Shown here one piece after another: positions 33,392 through 40,346 of a stretch of 64,000 bases of DNA (position 1 is its first letter; every line of letters starts with the position of its first letter). Both the position numbers and the translations under genes were made by a program. The notes under the pieces are model-generated. The model searched no databases and was not told the DNA's origin. It saw only the letters and a program-made list of their open reading frames with translations. Source of the stretch: an uncultured Planctomycetia bacterium (lineage in GTDB: Bacteria > Planctomycetota > Phycisphaerae > FEN-1346 > JAACEH01). The stretch is taken from contig CAIYVX010000059.1 in NCBI GenBank assembly GCA_903929765.1, positions 34,366 to 98,365 of the forward strand. Direction: 5' to 3'.

Positions 33392-34558
33392 ATGGACTGG
33401 GTCGAAAAATACCTCAACGAACTGTGCGAACGCGGACTCTGGCGCGAACTGCGGACCGTCAGTTCCCCCCCCGGACCGGAAATCATCATTGCCGGGCGAC
33501 CGGTGGTCCAGTTTGCCTCGAACGATTATCTTGGCCTCGCCGCCGATCCGCGTCTGGCCGAGGCGGCCTGCGCCGCCGTGCGGGCCGCCGGCGCCGGCGC
33601 TGCCGCCAGCCGTCTGATCGTCGGTTCGCACGAAACGGTCGCCCGGTTGGAAACCCGCCTGGCCGAACTGAAAAGTGCCGAGGCGGCCCTGGTTTTTCCC
33701 ACCGGCTACCAGGCCAACCTGGCCGTTCTTTCCACGCTGGCCGGTCCCGGCGACGCGGTCTTCGCCGACCGCCTCTGCCACGCCTCAATCCTCGACGGCA
33801 TCGCCCTGAGCGGGGCGCGCCTCGTCACCTTTGGCCACAACGATCCGGCTGCGCTGGCGGCAAAGCTCGAGGCCAAGAGCAATTATCGCCGCCGCCTGGT
33901 CGTCACCGAATCGGTCTTTTCGATGGACGGCGACGTAGCTCCGTTGCCTGAATTGGCCGCCGTGGCCCGCCGCTACGGAGCGATGTTCGTTGTCGATGAG
34001 GCCCACGCCACCGGCGTCTTCGGCCCGAGCGGCGCCGGCCAGGCCGAAGCCCAGAGCCTCGCCGCCGGCGACCTGACGGCCACCGTCGGCACGCTCTCCA
34101 AGGCCCTCGGCGGACTGGGCGGCTTCGTCACCGCCTCGCGGTCCGTCATCGAATTGCTGATCAACTGCGCCCGCCCGTTCATTTTTACCACCGGCATTCC
34201 CCCGGCCCAGGCGGCTGCGGCTTTGGCGGCGCTCGACGTGGTCCGCGACGAGCCCCAGCGGCGCGTCCGGCTCCTGGCCGCCGCCGCAGCCCTGCGCCGC
34301 CGGCTGGCCGCCTGCGGCGCCAACACCGGGCGGAGTTCTTCGCAAATTATTCCTGTAATTTTGGGTTCGCCCTTGCGGGCCACTACCGCTGCCGCCGCCT
34401 TGCTCGAGCGGAGCCTGCTGGTTCCGGCCATCCGTCCGCCGACGGTCAAGGCCCGAGAGTGCCGCCTGCGGATCAGCCTGACCGCCGCCCATACCGACGA
34501 GCAGATCGAACGCCTGGCGGCTAATCTCGGCGAGGTTCTTTCGCAGATTTCAGATTGA
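33392..34558 (+). CDS. bioF: 8-amino-7-oxononanoate synthase (BioF family)
   Basis: A PLP-dependent alpha-oxoamine synthase; in biotin synthesis it condenses pimeloyl-ACP/CoA with alanine. Start ATG 33392 (MDWVEKYLNEL) with GGAGCGG upstream, 388 aa. Signatures: FASNDYLGLAADPRL, GAAASRLIVGSHE, VDEAHATGVFGPSGAG, and the PLP Lys in TVGTLSKALGG. No other biotin gene is in the window, and the family also includes KBL, SPT and ALAS; length and the ASRLIVG motif favour BioF. Confidence 0.88.
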   Translation: MDWVEKYLNELCERGLWRELRTVSSPPGPEIIIAGRPVVQFASNDYLGLAADPRLAEAACAAVRAAGAGAAASRLIVGSHETVARLETRLAELKSAEAALVFPTGYQANLAVLSTLAGPGDAVFADRLCHASILDGIALSGARLVTFGHNDPAALAAKLEAKSNYRRRLVVTESVFSMDGDVAPLPELAAVARRYGAMFVVDEAHATGVFGPSGAGQAEAQSLAAGDLTATVGTLSKALGGLGGFVTASRSVIELLINCARPFIFTTGIPPAQAAAALAALDVVRDEPQRRVRLLAAAAALRRRLAACGANTGRSSSQIIPVILGSPLRATTAAAALLERSLLVPAIRPPTVKARECRLRISLTAAHTDEQIERLAANLGEVLSQISD

Positions 34559-34588
34559 GGTCGGGCCAAAGCCCGACCTGCAATTCTC

Positions 34589-35473
34589 TTACTTCTTCCG
34601 CCGGCGGACGAAGACCATGCCGATGAGCCCCGCGCCGAACAGGCCCAACGTCGTCGGCTCCGGCGTGGGCGCCAATCCAATAGGACTGTCGTACGCCATC
34701 CCCCAGACCCCGTTGCCGAGGTCGGCCACGAAGGTCGTGGTGCCGGTTGTCGGATCGATGGTCACCAGCGTGCTGTCGCCGAAGTCGCCGGTTAGGAGGG
34801 AGGCGTAGAGCGTGCCGTTGATGTTAGAGAGGCCTTCGAGGATCTGCGTTGAGCTGACCGCACCGCCCACGAGCGTCGCCTGGCCAAAACCGCTCCCCTC
34901 GGCGAGGTTGACCGTGGCCAACTGCGTGTTATTGCCGTTCATCATCTCGGCATAAAGCTGTCCGCCCGGCCCGAAGGCCATTCCGCCCACTGCCCCGTAG
35001 CCCATTGACCCCTGCGCCGCCACGGTCCAGTTGTTGCTCCCGTCATTGGCCGATACGAGTTTGTAGAACTGCTGGTCCCAGGTCGAGACGAAGATGGCGT
35101 TGTTGGCGTAGACGATGCCGTTGGGCGAACCGGAGATGCCGCCGCCCTGGATCTGGAGCGCCGTGTAACTGTTGGCCGCGCCGCCCGTTCCGAGCGTGAT
35201 CGCGTAGAGATTGCCGTTGCCGCCGCCGTTCAGGTTGTTCCACCCTACGCCATAGATCTGCCCCGGCGCACCAAAGGCGAAATTGGTCATCAGTTGAACG
35301 CCGGGGACCGAGCCCCGGTCCGTGGTCAAGCCCGTGGCCAGATCGTAGGTGTACAACTGCGTGTCGACCCCCGTGCCGTTCTGGACGTCGTACCACAGAA
35401 CGTTGCTTCCCGCCACGGGAACCGCCACGGCGATGACGATGAGCAGGGCCAGCACATTAACCAGCGTTCTCAT
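34589..35473 (-). CDS. PEP-CTERM exoprotein with beta-propeller-like repeats
   Basis: ATG 35473 with GGGAGGAG upstream; 294 aa. Signal peptide MRTLVNVLALLIVIAVAVPVAG, a middle region of Gly/Asn/Thr-rich blades (LYTYDLATGLTTD, NLYAITLGTGGA, TLVTIDPTTGTTTF) as in NHL/propeller-type exoproteins, and C-terminal PEPTTLGLFGAGLIGMVFVR plus RRKK for exosortase sorting. It is downstream of the CpaE/TadZ copy 1 gene but separated by a terminator. A remnant of a second copy of its 5' end lies at 37069-37107. Confidence 0.87.
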   Translation of the reverse strand: MRTLVNVLALLIVIAVAVPVAGSNVLWYDVQNGTGVDTQLYTYDLATGLTTDRGSVPGVQLMTNFAFGAPGQIYGVGWNNLNGGGNGNLYAITLGTGGAANSYTALQIQGGGISGSPNGIVYANNAIFVSTWDQQFYKLVSANDGSNNWTVAAQGSMGYGAVGGMAFGPGGQLYAEMMNGNNTQLATVNLAEGSGFGQATLVGGAVSSTQILEGLSNINGTLYASLLTGDFGDSTLVTIDPTTGTTTFVADLGNGVWGMAYDSPIGLAPTPEPTTLGLFGAGLIGMVFVRRRKK

Positions 35474-35749
35474 ATTCTCTCCTCCCGGATTCAGCCGATT
35501 CATATTCGCCCCGACCAACCTGACCAGGGCCGCACAGTAGCTACGCGATTAACTCTACATATTCCTGAGCCGGAGGTCGGAAAAGAGGGGTTAAGAGGGC
35601 CGGAAGGTCGCCAAAACTGCAAATTTTGTGTCGTGTAACTCGTTGTGTGAAAATGAGTTACGTTGACGTTGAATAAATGTCAGCCTTGATCTGGTGATTG
35701 AGCGACCGGTCGGTGCGGAGGGCGAAAAAAGTGATGTTTTTTTTGGGAT
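35474..35749. other. Spacer between cpaE copy 1 and the PEP-CTERM gene, duplicated elsewhere
   Basis: From about 35480 to 35749 the sequence corresponds to 37110-37379 (shared CGACCAAC, ACATATTCCTGAGCCGGAGG, GTAACTCGTTGTGTG...GAGTTAC hairpin, GGTCTGGTGATTGAGCG). It presumably carries the minus-strand promoter of the PEP-CTERM gene; no clear -35/-10 pair was found. Confidence 0.6.
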
Positions 35750-35786
35750 AAAAAAACCGATCGGCCCGTTAAGCGGACCGACCGGG
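35750..35786 (-). terminator. Terminator of cpaE copy 1
   Basis: On the minus strand, a stem CCGGTCGGTCCG / CGGGCCGATCGG with a short loop (two mismatches) then seven T. Confidence 0.75.
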
Positions 35787-35807
35787 TGGACTCGTGGACT
35801 TATGCAG

Positions 35808-36962
35808 TCAAGAAATCTGGCTTGCGAAGACGCCCTGTTGCAACCTCCGCCAGAATATGTTGAGGTCGCGCCGCAAGAGCGACGTCGGGGCGGATTCCGA
35901 GAGCGGTCGGCCGAAGTTGACGTTGTGTACGGCGGCGCGATAGTCGTTGGCGATTAAGCTCACCGGCAGGCCTCCCAGGGCGATCTGGGCATCCTCCAGT
36001 GAGACCGAACTGCGCTTATCGTAGCGGTTGGCCACCAGGACGATGCGGCTCTCGGGGATGCCGCTCTCGAGCAGGGTCGTCCGCAACGAGCGGATCTTGT
36101 GAATGTCCTTGACCGTTAATTGGAAGACCATCATGACGGAAGTGCTGGCCTCGGCCAGAGTCACGGCCACTTGCCGCGAGACGCGCGGGGCGTCGATAAT
36201 AGTGTGAGCGTAGGCCTGTCGGCAGGCGGAAAGCACCTGATTGAGGTTCTGGTCGGGGACGAACTCGGTGTTCTGGGCATTGATGCTGGCGGGACTGAGC
36301 AAGACGTGGAGATGGTCGGAATAGGCCACGGCGGTGCTGCGCACCAGGTTGCCGTCAATGTGGCTGTCCCGAGCCAGGAGATCGCCGATGCCGAACTTGC
36401 CTTGCAGCCCCAGGTAGGGCGCGAGCGCGCCGTAACACCAATCGAGGTCCACCAGCAGCGACTCCCGGACCGAGTCCAGGGCCAACTCGTTGGCCAGGTT
36501 GAAGGCCAGGGTGGTCACGCCGCAGCCCCCGCCGCCGGAGAGCAGGGTAATAATCTTTCCATTGCCGGCGGAGCCGTGTCCGCAGTCCGGCACCAGGCGG
36601 CCGAGGGTCGAGGCCAGGTCGGCCTTGATCGCCGATTTCAACAACATGCCCCGCGCTCCCGCCTGCATGCCTTCGAGCATCAGGTCCGGGCCGAATTTGT
36701 GGGACAGGAGTACAAACTTCGTTTCCGGGAAGCGTGCCGCCAGCGATTCCATCTGCTTCAGGAGCAGCCCGGGCTCGGGATCAATGTCCACCAGCACCCC
36801 CGACGCGTGGAGGCGCGCCATCTGTTCCTGGAGCTTATCCAGGTCGGCACAAGATTCGGCCAGGGTAAAGCGTTCCTGGCCCTTGAGGGCCTCGGACACC
36901 GCTTTCGCCGTGGCCTTCTGTCCGGTCACCAGTAAAACGTTTGTTGATTCACACATAATCAT
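35808..36962 (-). CDS. CpaE/TadZ-like pilus-localisation ATPase, copy 1
   Basis: A 384-aa protein from ATG 36962 (GGAGGAGG upstream). N-terminal atypical receiver domain (about 8-125: NVLLVTGQ, VLVDIDPEPG, FVLLSHKFGPDLMLEGMQAG), then a MinD/ParA-like domain with deviant Walker A SGGGGCGVTT (142-151; the usual P-loop Lys is absent, as in many TadZ/CpaE proteins). LLVDLDWCYGALAPYLGL and HTIIDAPRVS follow. In Tad systems this protein positions the Flp pilus apparatus. It is about 90% identical by eye to the copy at 37437 and more distantly related to the one at 49491. No other tad core genes are in the window apart from the Flp pilin. Confidence 0.88.
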   Translation of the reverse strand: MIMCESTNVLLVTGQKATAKAVSEALKGQERFTLAESCADLDKLQEQMARLHASGVLVDIDPEPGLLLKQMESLAARFPETKFVLLSHKFGPDLMLEGMQAGARGMLLKSAIKADLASTLGRLVPDCGHGSAGNGKIITLLSGGGGCGVTTLAFNLANELALDSVRESLLVDLDWCYGALAPYLGLQGKFGIGDLLARDSHIDGNLVRSTAVAYSDHLHVLLSPASINAQNTEFVPDQNLNQVLSACRQAYAHTIIDAPRVSRQVAVTLAEASTSVMMVFQLTVKDIHKIRSLRTTLLESGIPESRIVLVANRYDKRSSVSLEDAQIALGGLPVSLIANDYRAAVHNVNFGRPLSESAPTSLLRRDLNIFWRRLQQGVFASQIS

Positions 36963-36976
36963 AACCAACCTCCTCC

Positions 36977-37022
36977 TTCGGGTCTCAGCAGGCTGAGGCC
37001 CAAGCCGGATTCCCCGGCCTTG
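36977..37022 (-). promoter_or_regulatory. Two-hairpin leader of cpaE copy 1
   Basis: On the minus strand: GCCGG-GGAAT-CCGGC, then GGGCCTCAGC-CT-GCTGAGACCC, ending just before the ribosome-binding site. The same pair, nearly identical, precedes cpaE copy 2 at 38616-38661. Surrounding sequence is not conserved, so the hairpins may be selected. Confidence 0.5.
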
Positions 37023-37068
37023 CGTCCACCTTCCACCTCCCAACCTCACACCACGCCACCACAGTCCG

Positions 37069-37107
37069 TCAGTAGCATGAAATGTGCGGGTTAAGCACCG
37101 TCTTCAT
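37069..37107 (-). pseudogene. Remnant of a second PEP-CTERM gene start
   Basis: ATG at 37107 opens MKTVLN, matching MRTLVN at the start of the PEP-CTERM gene at 35473, and its upstream leader (TCTCTC-TTCCCGGAT...CGACCAAC) aligns with that gene's leader. The frame then ends after 12 codons and the body is missing. Together with the tandem cpaE copies this indicates that a cpaE plus PEP-CTERM unit was duplicated and one PEP-CTERM gene lost. Confidence 0.55.
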
Positions 37108-37379
37108 CTTCTCTCTTCCCGGATAGCGGCTATTGATTCCCCGCCTCGACCAACTTGGCCCGGGCTGTTCGTGCTTCCGGTGTAATTTTACATATTCCTG
37201 AGCCGGAGGTCGGAAAAGGGTGGTTAAGAGGGCCTGAAGACGGCCAAAACATCAAATTTAATGCCGCGTAACTCGTTGTGTGTCAATGAGTTACGTTGGT
37301 GTCGAAGAAAAATCAGTTTTGGTCTGGTGATTGAGCGGCCGGTCGGTGCGGAGGGTGAAAAAGGCGGTGTTTTTCCCGC
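37108..37379. other. Spacer between cpaE copies, duplicate of 35474-35749
   Basis: Holds the same elements as the spacer after cpaE copy 1, including the ACATATTCCTGAGCCGGAGG block and the GTAACTC...GAGTTAC inverted repeat. Confidence 0.6.
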
Positions 37380-37413
37380 AAAAAAACGGTCGGCCCGATG
37401 ATCGGACCGGCCG
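37380..37413 (-). terminator. Terminator of cpaE copy 2
   Basis: Minus strand stem CGGCCGGTCCGA / TCGGGCCGACCG with loop TCA (one mismatch, one G-T) and seven T. Confidence 0.8.
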
Positions 37414-37436
37414 ATTGGATTCGATGATTTATTCGG

Positions 37437-38591
37437 TCAAGAAACCTGGCCCGTGAAGGCGCCCTGTTGTAACCCCCGCCAGAACATGTTGATGTCGCGC
37501 CGCAAGAGAGACGTCGGGGCCGTTTCCGAGAGTGGTCGGCCGAAGTTGACGTTGTGCACGGCGGAGCGATAGTCGTTGGCGATCATGCTCAACGGCAGGC
37601 CCCCCAGGGCCAACTGGGCGTCGTCCAGTGTGACCGAACTGCGCTTATCGTAGCGGTTGGCCACCAGGACGATGCGGCTCTCGGGGATGCCGCTCTCGAG
37701 CAGGGCCGTCCGCAATGACCGGATCTTGTGAATGTCCTTGACGGTCAGTTGGAAGACCAGCATGACGGAGGTGCTGGCCTCGGCCAGAGTCGCGGCCACT
37801 TGCCGCGAGACGCGCGGGGCGTCGATGACGGTGTGGGCGTAGGCCTGCCGGCAGGCGGAGAGCACCTGATTGAGGTTCTGGTCGGGGACGAACTCGGTGT
37901 GCACGGTGCTGATGCTGGCGGGACTGAGCAGGACGTGGAGGTGGTCGGAATAGGCCACGGCGGTGCTGCGCACCAGGTTGCCGTCAATGCGGCTGTCCCG
38001 AGCGAGGAGGTCGCCGATGCCGAACTTGCCTTGCAGCCCCAGGTAGGGCGCGAGCGCGCCGTAATACCAATCGAGGTCCACCAGCAGCGACTCCCGCGTC
38101 GAGGCCAGGGCCAACTCGTTGGCCAGGTTGAAGGCCAGGGTGGTCACGCCGCAGCCCCCACCGCCGGAGAGCAGGGTAATAATCTTTCCATTGCCGGAGG
38201 AGCCGTGTCCGCTGTCTGGCAGCAGGCGGCCGAGGGTCGAGGCCAGGTCGGCCTTGATCGCCGATTTCAGCAACATGCCTCGCGCTCCCGCCTGCATGCC
38301 TTCGAGCATCAGGTCCGGGCCGAATTTGTGGGACAGGAGCACAAACTTTGTTTCCGGGAAGCGTGCCGCCAGCGATTCCACCTGCTTCAGGAGCAGCCCG
38401 GGCTCGGGATCAATGTCCACCAGCACCCCCGCCGCGTGGAGGCGCGCCATCTGCTCCTGGAGCTTTTCCGGGTCGGCACAAGATTCGGCCAGGGTAAAGC
38501 GTTCCTGGCCCTTGAGGGCCTCGGCCACCGCCTGCGCCGTGGCCTTCTGTCCGGTCACCAGCAAAATGTTTGTTGCTTCACTCATAATCAT
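37437..38591 (-). CDS. CpaE/TadZ-like pilus-localisation ATPase, copy 2
   Basis: Same 384-aa length and domain order as copy 1: receiver-like domain, deviant Walker A SGGGGCGVTT, LLVDLDWYYGALAPYLGL, HTVIDAPRVSRQ. My count gives about 38 differences from copy 1, scattered and largely conservative (MIMSEATNILL versus MIMCESTNVLL), so both copies appear functional. It lies 238 nt downstream of the Flp pilin on the same strand, suggesting a flp-cpaE transcript with a structured spacer. Confidence 0.88.
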   Translation of the reverse strand: MIMSEATNILLVTGQKATAQAVAEALKGQERFTLAESCADPEKLQEQMARLHAAGVLVDIDPEPGLLLKQVESLAARFPETKFVLLSHKFGPDLMLEGMQAGARGMLLKSAIKADLASTLGRLLPDSGHGSSGNGKIITLLSGGGGCGVTTLAFNLANELALASTRESLLVDLDWYYGALAPYLGLQGKFGIGDLLARDSRIDGNLVRSTAVAYSDHLHVLLSPASISTVHTEFVPDQNLNQVLSACRQAYAHTVIDAPRVSRQVAATLAEASTSVMLVFQLTVKDIHKIRSLRTALLESGIPESRIVLVANRYDKRSSVTLDDAQLALGGLPLSMIANDYRSAVHNVNFGRPLSETAPTSLLRRDINMFWRGLQQGAFTGQVS

Positions 38592-38829
38592 GACCCATCT
38601 CCCTTTACCCCCCCCCGGGTCTCAGCAGGCTGAGGCCCAGGCCGGATTCCCCGGCCTTTACGGCTGTGCTCAAGACCGTGGTGGCGACTGCAGATGCGGG
38701 ACGCCTCGCGTGCGAAGACCTGTTACGGTCCCAGGCGACAGCCTGGTATTCCATAACCAATCGTTCCACGCGGCGCGTCCCATGAAAGGCTCCCCGCCGA
38801 CGTTTCGGCTGTTTAGGCCGTCGCGGGTT
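38592..38829 (-). promoter_or_regulatory. Structured spacer between the Flp pilin and cpaE copy 2
   Basis: On the minus strand: a long-range pair GGGACGC (38775-38781) with GCGTCCC (38698-38704) enclosing hairpins CCAGGC-TGTC-GCCTGG and GACC-GTAACA-GGTC. Then come GCCGG-GGAAT-CCGGC and GGGCCTCAGC-CT-GCTGAGACCC near the cpaE start. It could be a regulatory leader or an mRNA processing/attenuation region that sets pilin far above ATPase. It does not match the c-di-GMP (GEMM) consensus I know. Confidence 0.45.
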
Positions 38830-39000
38830 CTAGTGTCCCGCCAAGCCGGCCTGCAGCGCCGTAAACTTGCCGGAAACCCAGACCCCGATGCTGACCACGG
38901 TGGCGATCACGCCGACCACGATCAGGCCGGCAATAATGGCGTATTCCACCGTTTCCAAGCCCTTTTCTTCACGCAGAAACCTCTGGATCAGCGCCGACAT
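38830..39000 (-). CDS. Flp/Fap-type pilin (56 aa)
   Basis: Short gene from ATG 39000 with AAGGAA upstream. The product reads MSALIQRFLREEKGLETVEY followed by the hydrophobic AIIAGLIVVGVIATVVSIGV. This is the Flp pilin pattern: short leader, Gly cleavage site, Leu then E/T/V/E/Y, and a single helix. GlxxE-Y after the cleavage Gly is the Tad prepilin-peptidase motif. It is the structural subunit of the Tad pilus, exported and assembled by machinery not in this window, and upstream of the CpaE/TadZ genes. Confidence 0.92.
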   Translation of the reverse strand: MSALIQRFLREEKGLETVEYAIIAGLIVVGVIATVVSIGVWVSGKFTALQAGLAGH

Positions 39001-39225
39001 ATCAAAGTTCCTTCCTAAAAAGAGAAGCGCCCCGGGTTATTGCTGCCGAGCAAACCGATCCTACCGTAGTGAAAACATCTCCACACACTCGGCCATATCG
39101 GCGAAACGGAGTCATCTAGTGCGGCAATTTTCTGTACTGCGCCGTAAAAAATGTTCGATGCCTTGTCCCGGCGCTGACCACCGGCATCGCCCGTCTGCAA
39201 AACCACCAGCGATATGAACGACTTA
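39001..39225. other. Long leader of the Flp pilin transcript
   Basis: About 220 nt between the putative start site and the pilin ATG. No gene seen on either strand; on the minus strand it contains a CCGATATGG...CGGTAGGATCGG pairing possibility and TTTTTAGGAAGGAAC before the ATG. Confidence 0.4.
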
Positions 39226-39253
39226 ATTTTAACACAAAAACAGCGAATGTCAA
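39226..39253 (-). promoter_or_regulatory. Promoter for the Flp pilin
   Basis: Minus strand TTGACA (39253-39248), 16-nt spacer, TAAAAT (39231-39226). Confidence 0.55.
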
Positions 39254-39360
39254 TTATAATTGCGCAGGATAGGCCGCAACGCCTCTAAGTCTTTGCTATA
39301 GCGATAGTTGCGACGCATTTTTTTGTGTCAAAACAGCCCGTTTCGAGGTATCTTCCGGCC

Positions 39361-40275
39361 ATGCCCCGCTTCGGCGCCCATCTTTCCGTCGCCCCGCTGG
39401 ACCTGCCGGACCAGCGCCGCACCGTTAGCGGACCTGCGGCCGCACTCCTGCGGGCCGGCCAACTCAAATGCGATTGTGTACAACTATTTCTTCGCCCGAA
39501 CCGCCAATGGACCGCCCCGGAACTTTCGCCCGAACAGGTCGCCGCCTTTGCCGCGGAAAAAACCGCCGCCGGGGCGATTCACCCCGTGGTCGCCCATGCC
39601 GCCTATCTGATCAACCTGGCCGGACCGCCCGAGGCTCGCGTCGCCCGCGGCCGCGTGGCCGACCTGTCGCTGGCCGCTCTCAAGGACGAACTGGCCCGCG
39701 CCGTCGCCCTGGGCCTACCCTACGTCGTCGTCCACGCCGGCAACCACCTGGGCCTGGGCGAGGAGGCCGGCTGGCGGCGCGTCGTCGCCGCTTTGGACGA
39801 AGCCCTCGATCCGCACCGCGACGCCTCGGTCACGCTGCTGGTGGAGAACACGGCGGGGCAGGGCACCGCCGTCGGCTGGCGACTGGAACAACTGGCCCTC
39901 ATCCTCGACCACGTCGCTCACCGCGCCCGCGTCGGCCTGTGCCTGGACACCTGCCACCTCTTCGCCGCCGGCTACGACCTGCGGACGCCCGAGGCCTACC
40001 AATCCACCATCGCCGAGATCGACCGCCGCATCGGCCTCGACCGGCTTCACGTCTGGCACCTTAACGATTCGCTCCGGGAACTGGCCGGCCGCATCGACCG
40101 CCACACGCACATTGGTTGCGGCGCCATCGGAATCGAGGGCTTTCGCCTGCTGGTCAACGACCCGCGTTTCGCCGCCCACCCCATGATTCTCGAAACGCCG
40201 AAGGAAAATGACGCCGGCCGGCCGATGGACCCCGTCAATCTGCGTCTGCTGCGCCGCCTGGCCGGAAAAAAATAG
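39361..40275 (+). CDS. nfo: Endonuclease IV (AP endonuclease)
   Basis: A base-excision repair enzyme that nicks DNA 5' to abasic sites using three zinc ions. Start ATG 39361 (MPRFGAHLSV) is the conserved beginning of the family; a GTG at 39325 is possible but adds residues without similarity. Metal ligands and motifs: LPYVVVHAGNHLG (His), LLVENTAGQG (Glu), GLCLDTCHLFAAGYD (Asp, His), VWHLNDS (His), DRHTHIGCGAIG (Asp, His), ILETPKE (Glu). 304 aa, normal length. Confidence 0.93.
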   Translation: MPRFGAHLSVAPLDLPDQRRTVSGPAAALLRAGQLKCDCVQLFLRPNRQWTAPELSPEQVAAFAAEKTAAGAIHPVVAHAAYLINLAGPPEARVARGRVADLSLAALKDELARAVALGLPYVVVHAGNHLGLGEEAGWRRVVAALDEALDPHRDASVTLLVENTAGQGTAVGWRLEQLALILDHVAHRARVGLCLDTCHLFAAGYDLRTPEAYQSTIAEIDRRIGLDRLHVWHLNDSLRELAGRIDRHTHIGCGAIGIEGFRLLVNDPRFAAHPMILETPKENDAGRPMDPVNLRLLRRLAGKK

Positions 40276-40346
40276 TTGGAATAATGGGAACCTTTTGGCC
40301 GGGCCGGCGTCCAAAGGATAGAGTGAACGCGAAAGGAGATTGTTTC

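Noticed and set aside
33112..33489. Minus-strand frame of 125 codons before bioF
   Set aside because: Half of it is antisense to bioF and a family E repeat; the rest has no ribosome site or known motif.
35635..35665. Regulatory operator GTAACTC...GAGTTAC
   Set aside because: It is duplicated together with the whole spacer, so its conservation between the two copies is no evidence of function; kept only as part of the spacer description.
38592..38829. Cyclic-di-GMP (GEMM-I) riboswitch
   Set aside because: Tempting in a pilus locus, but the GGGCAAACC, GNRA-receptor and GACGCAAAGCC segments are missing.
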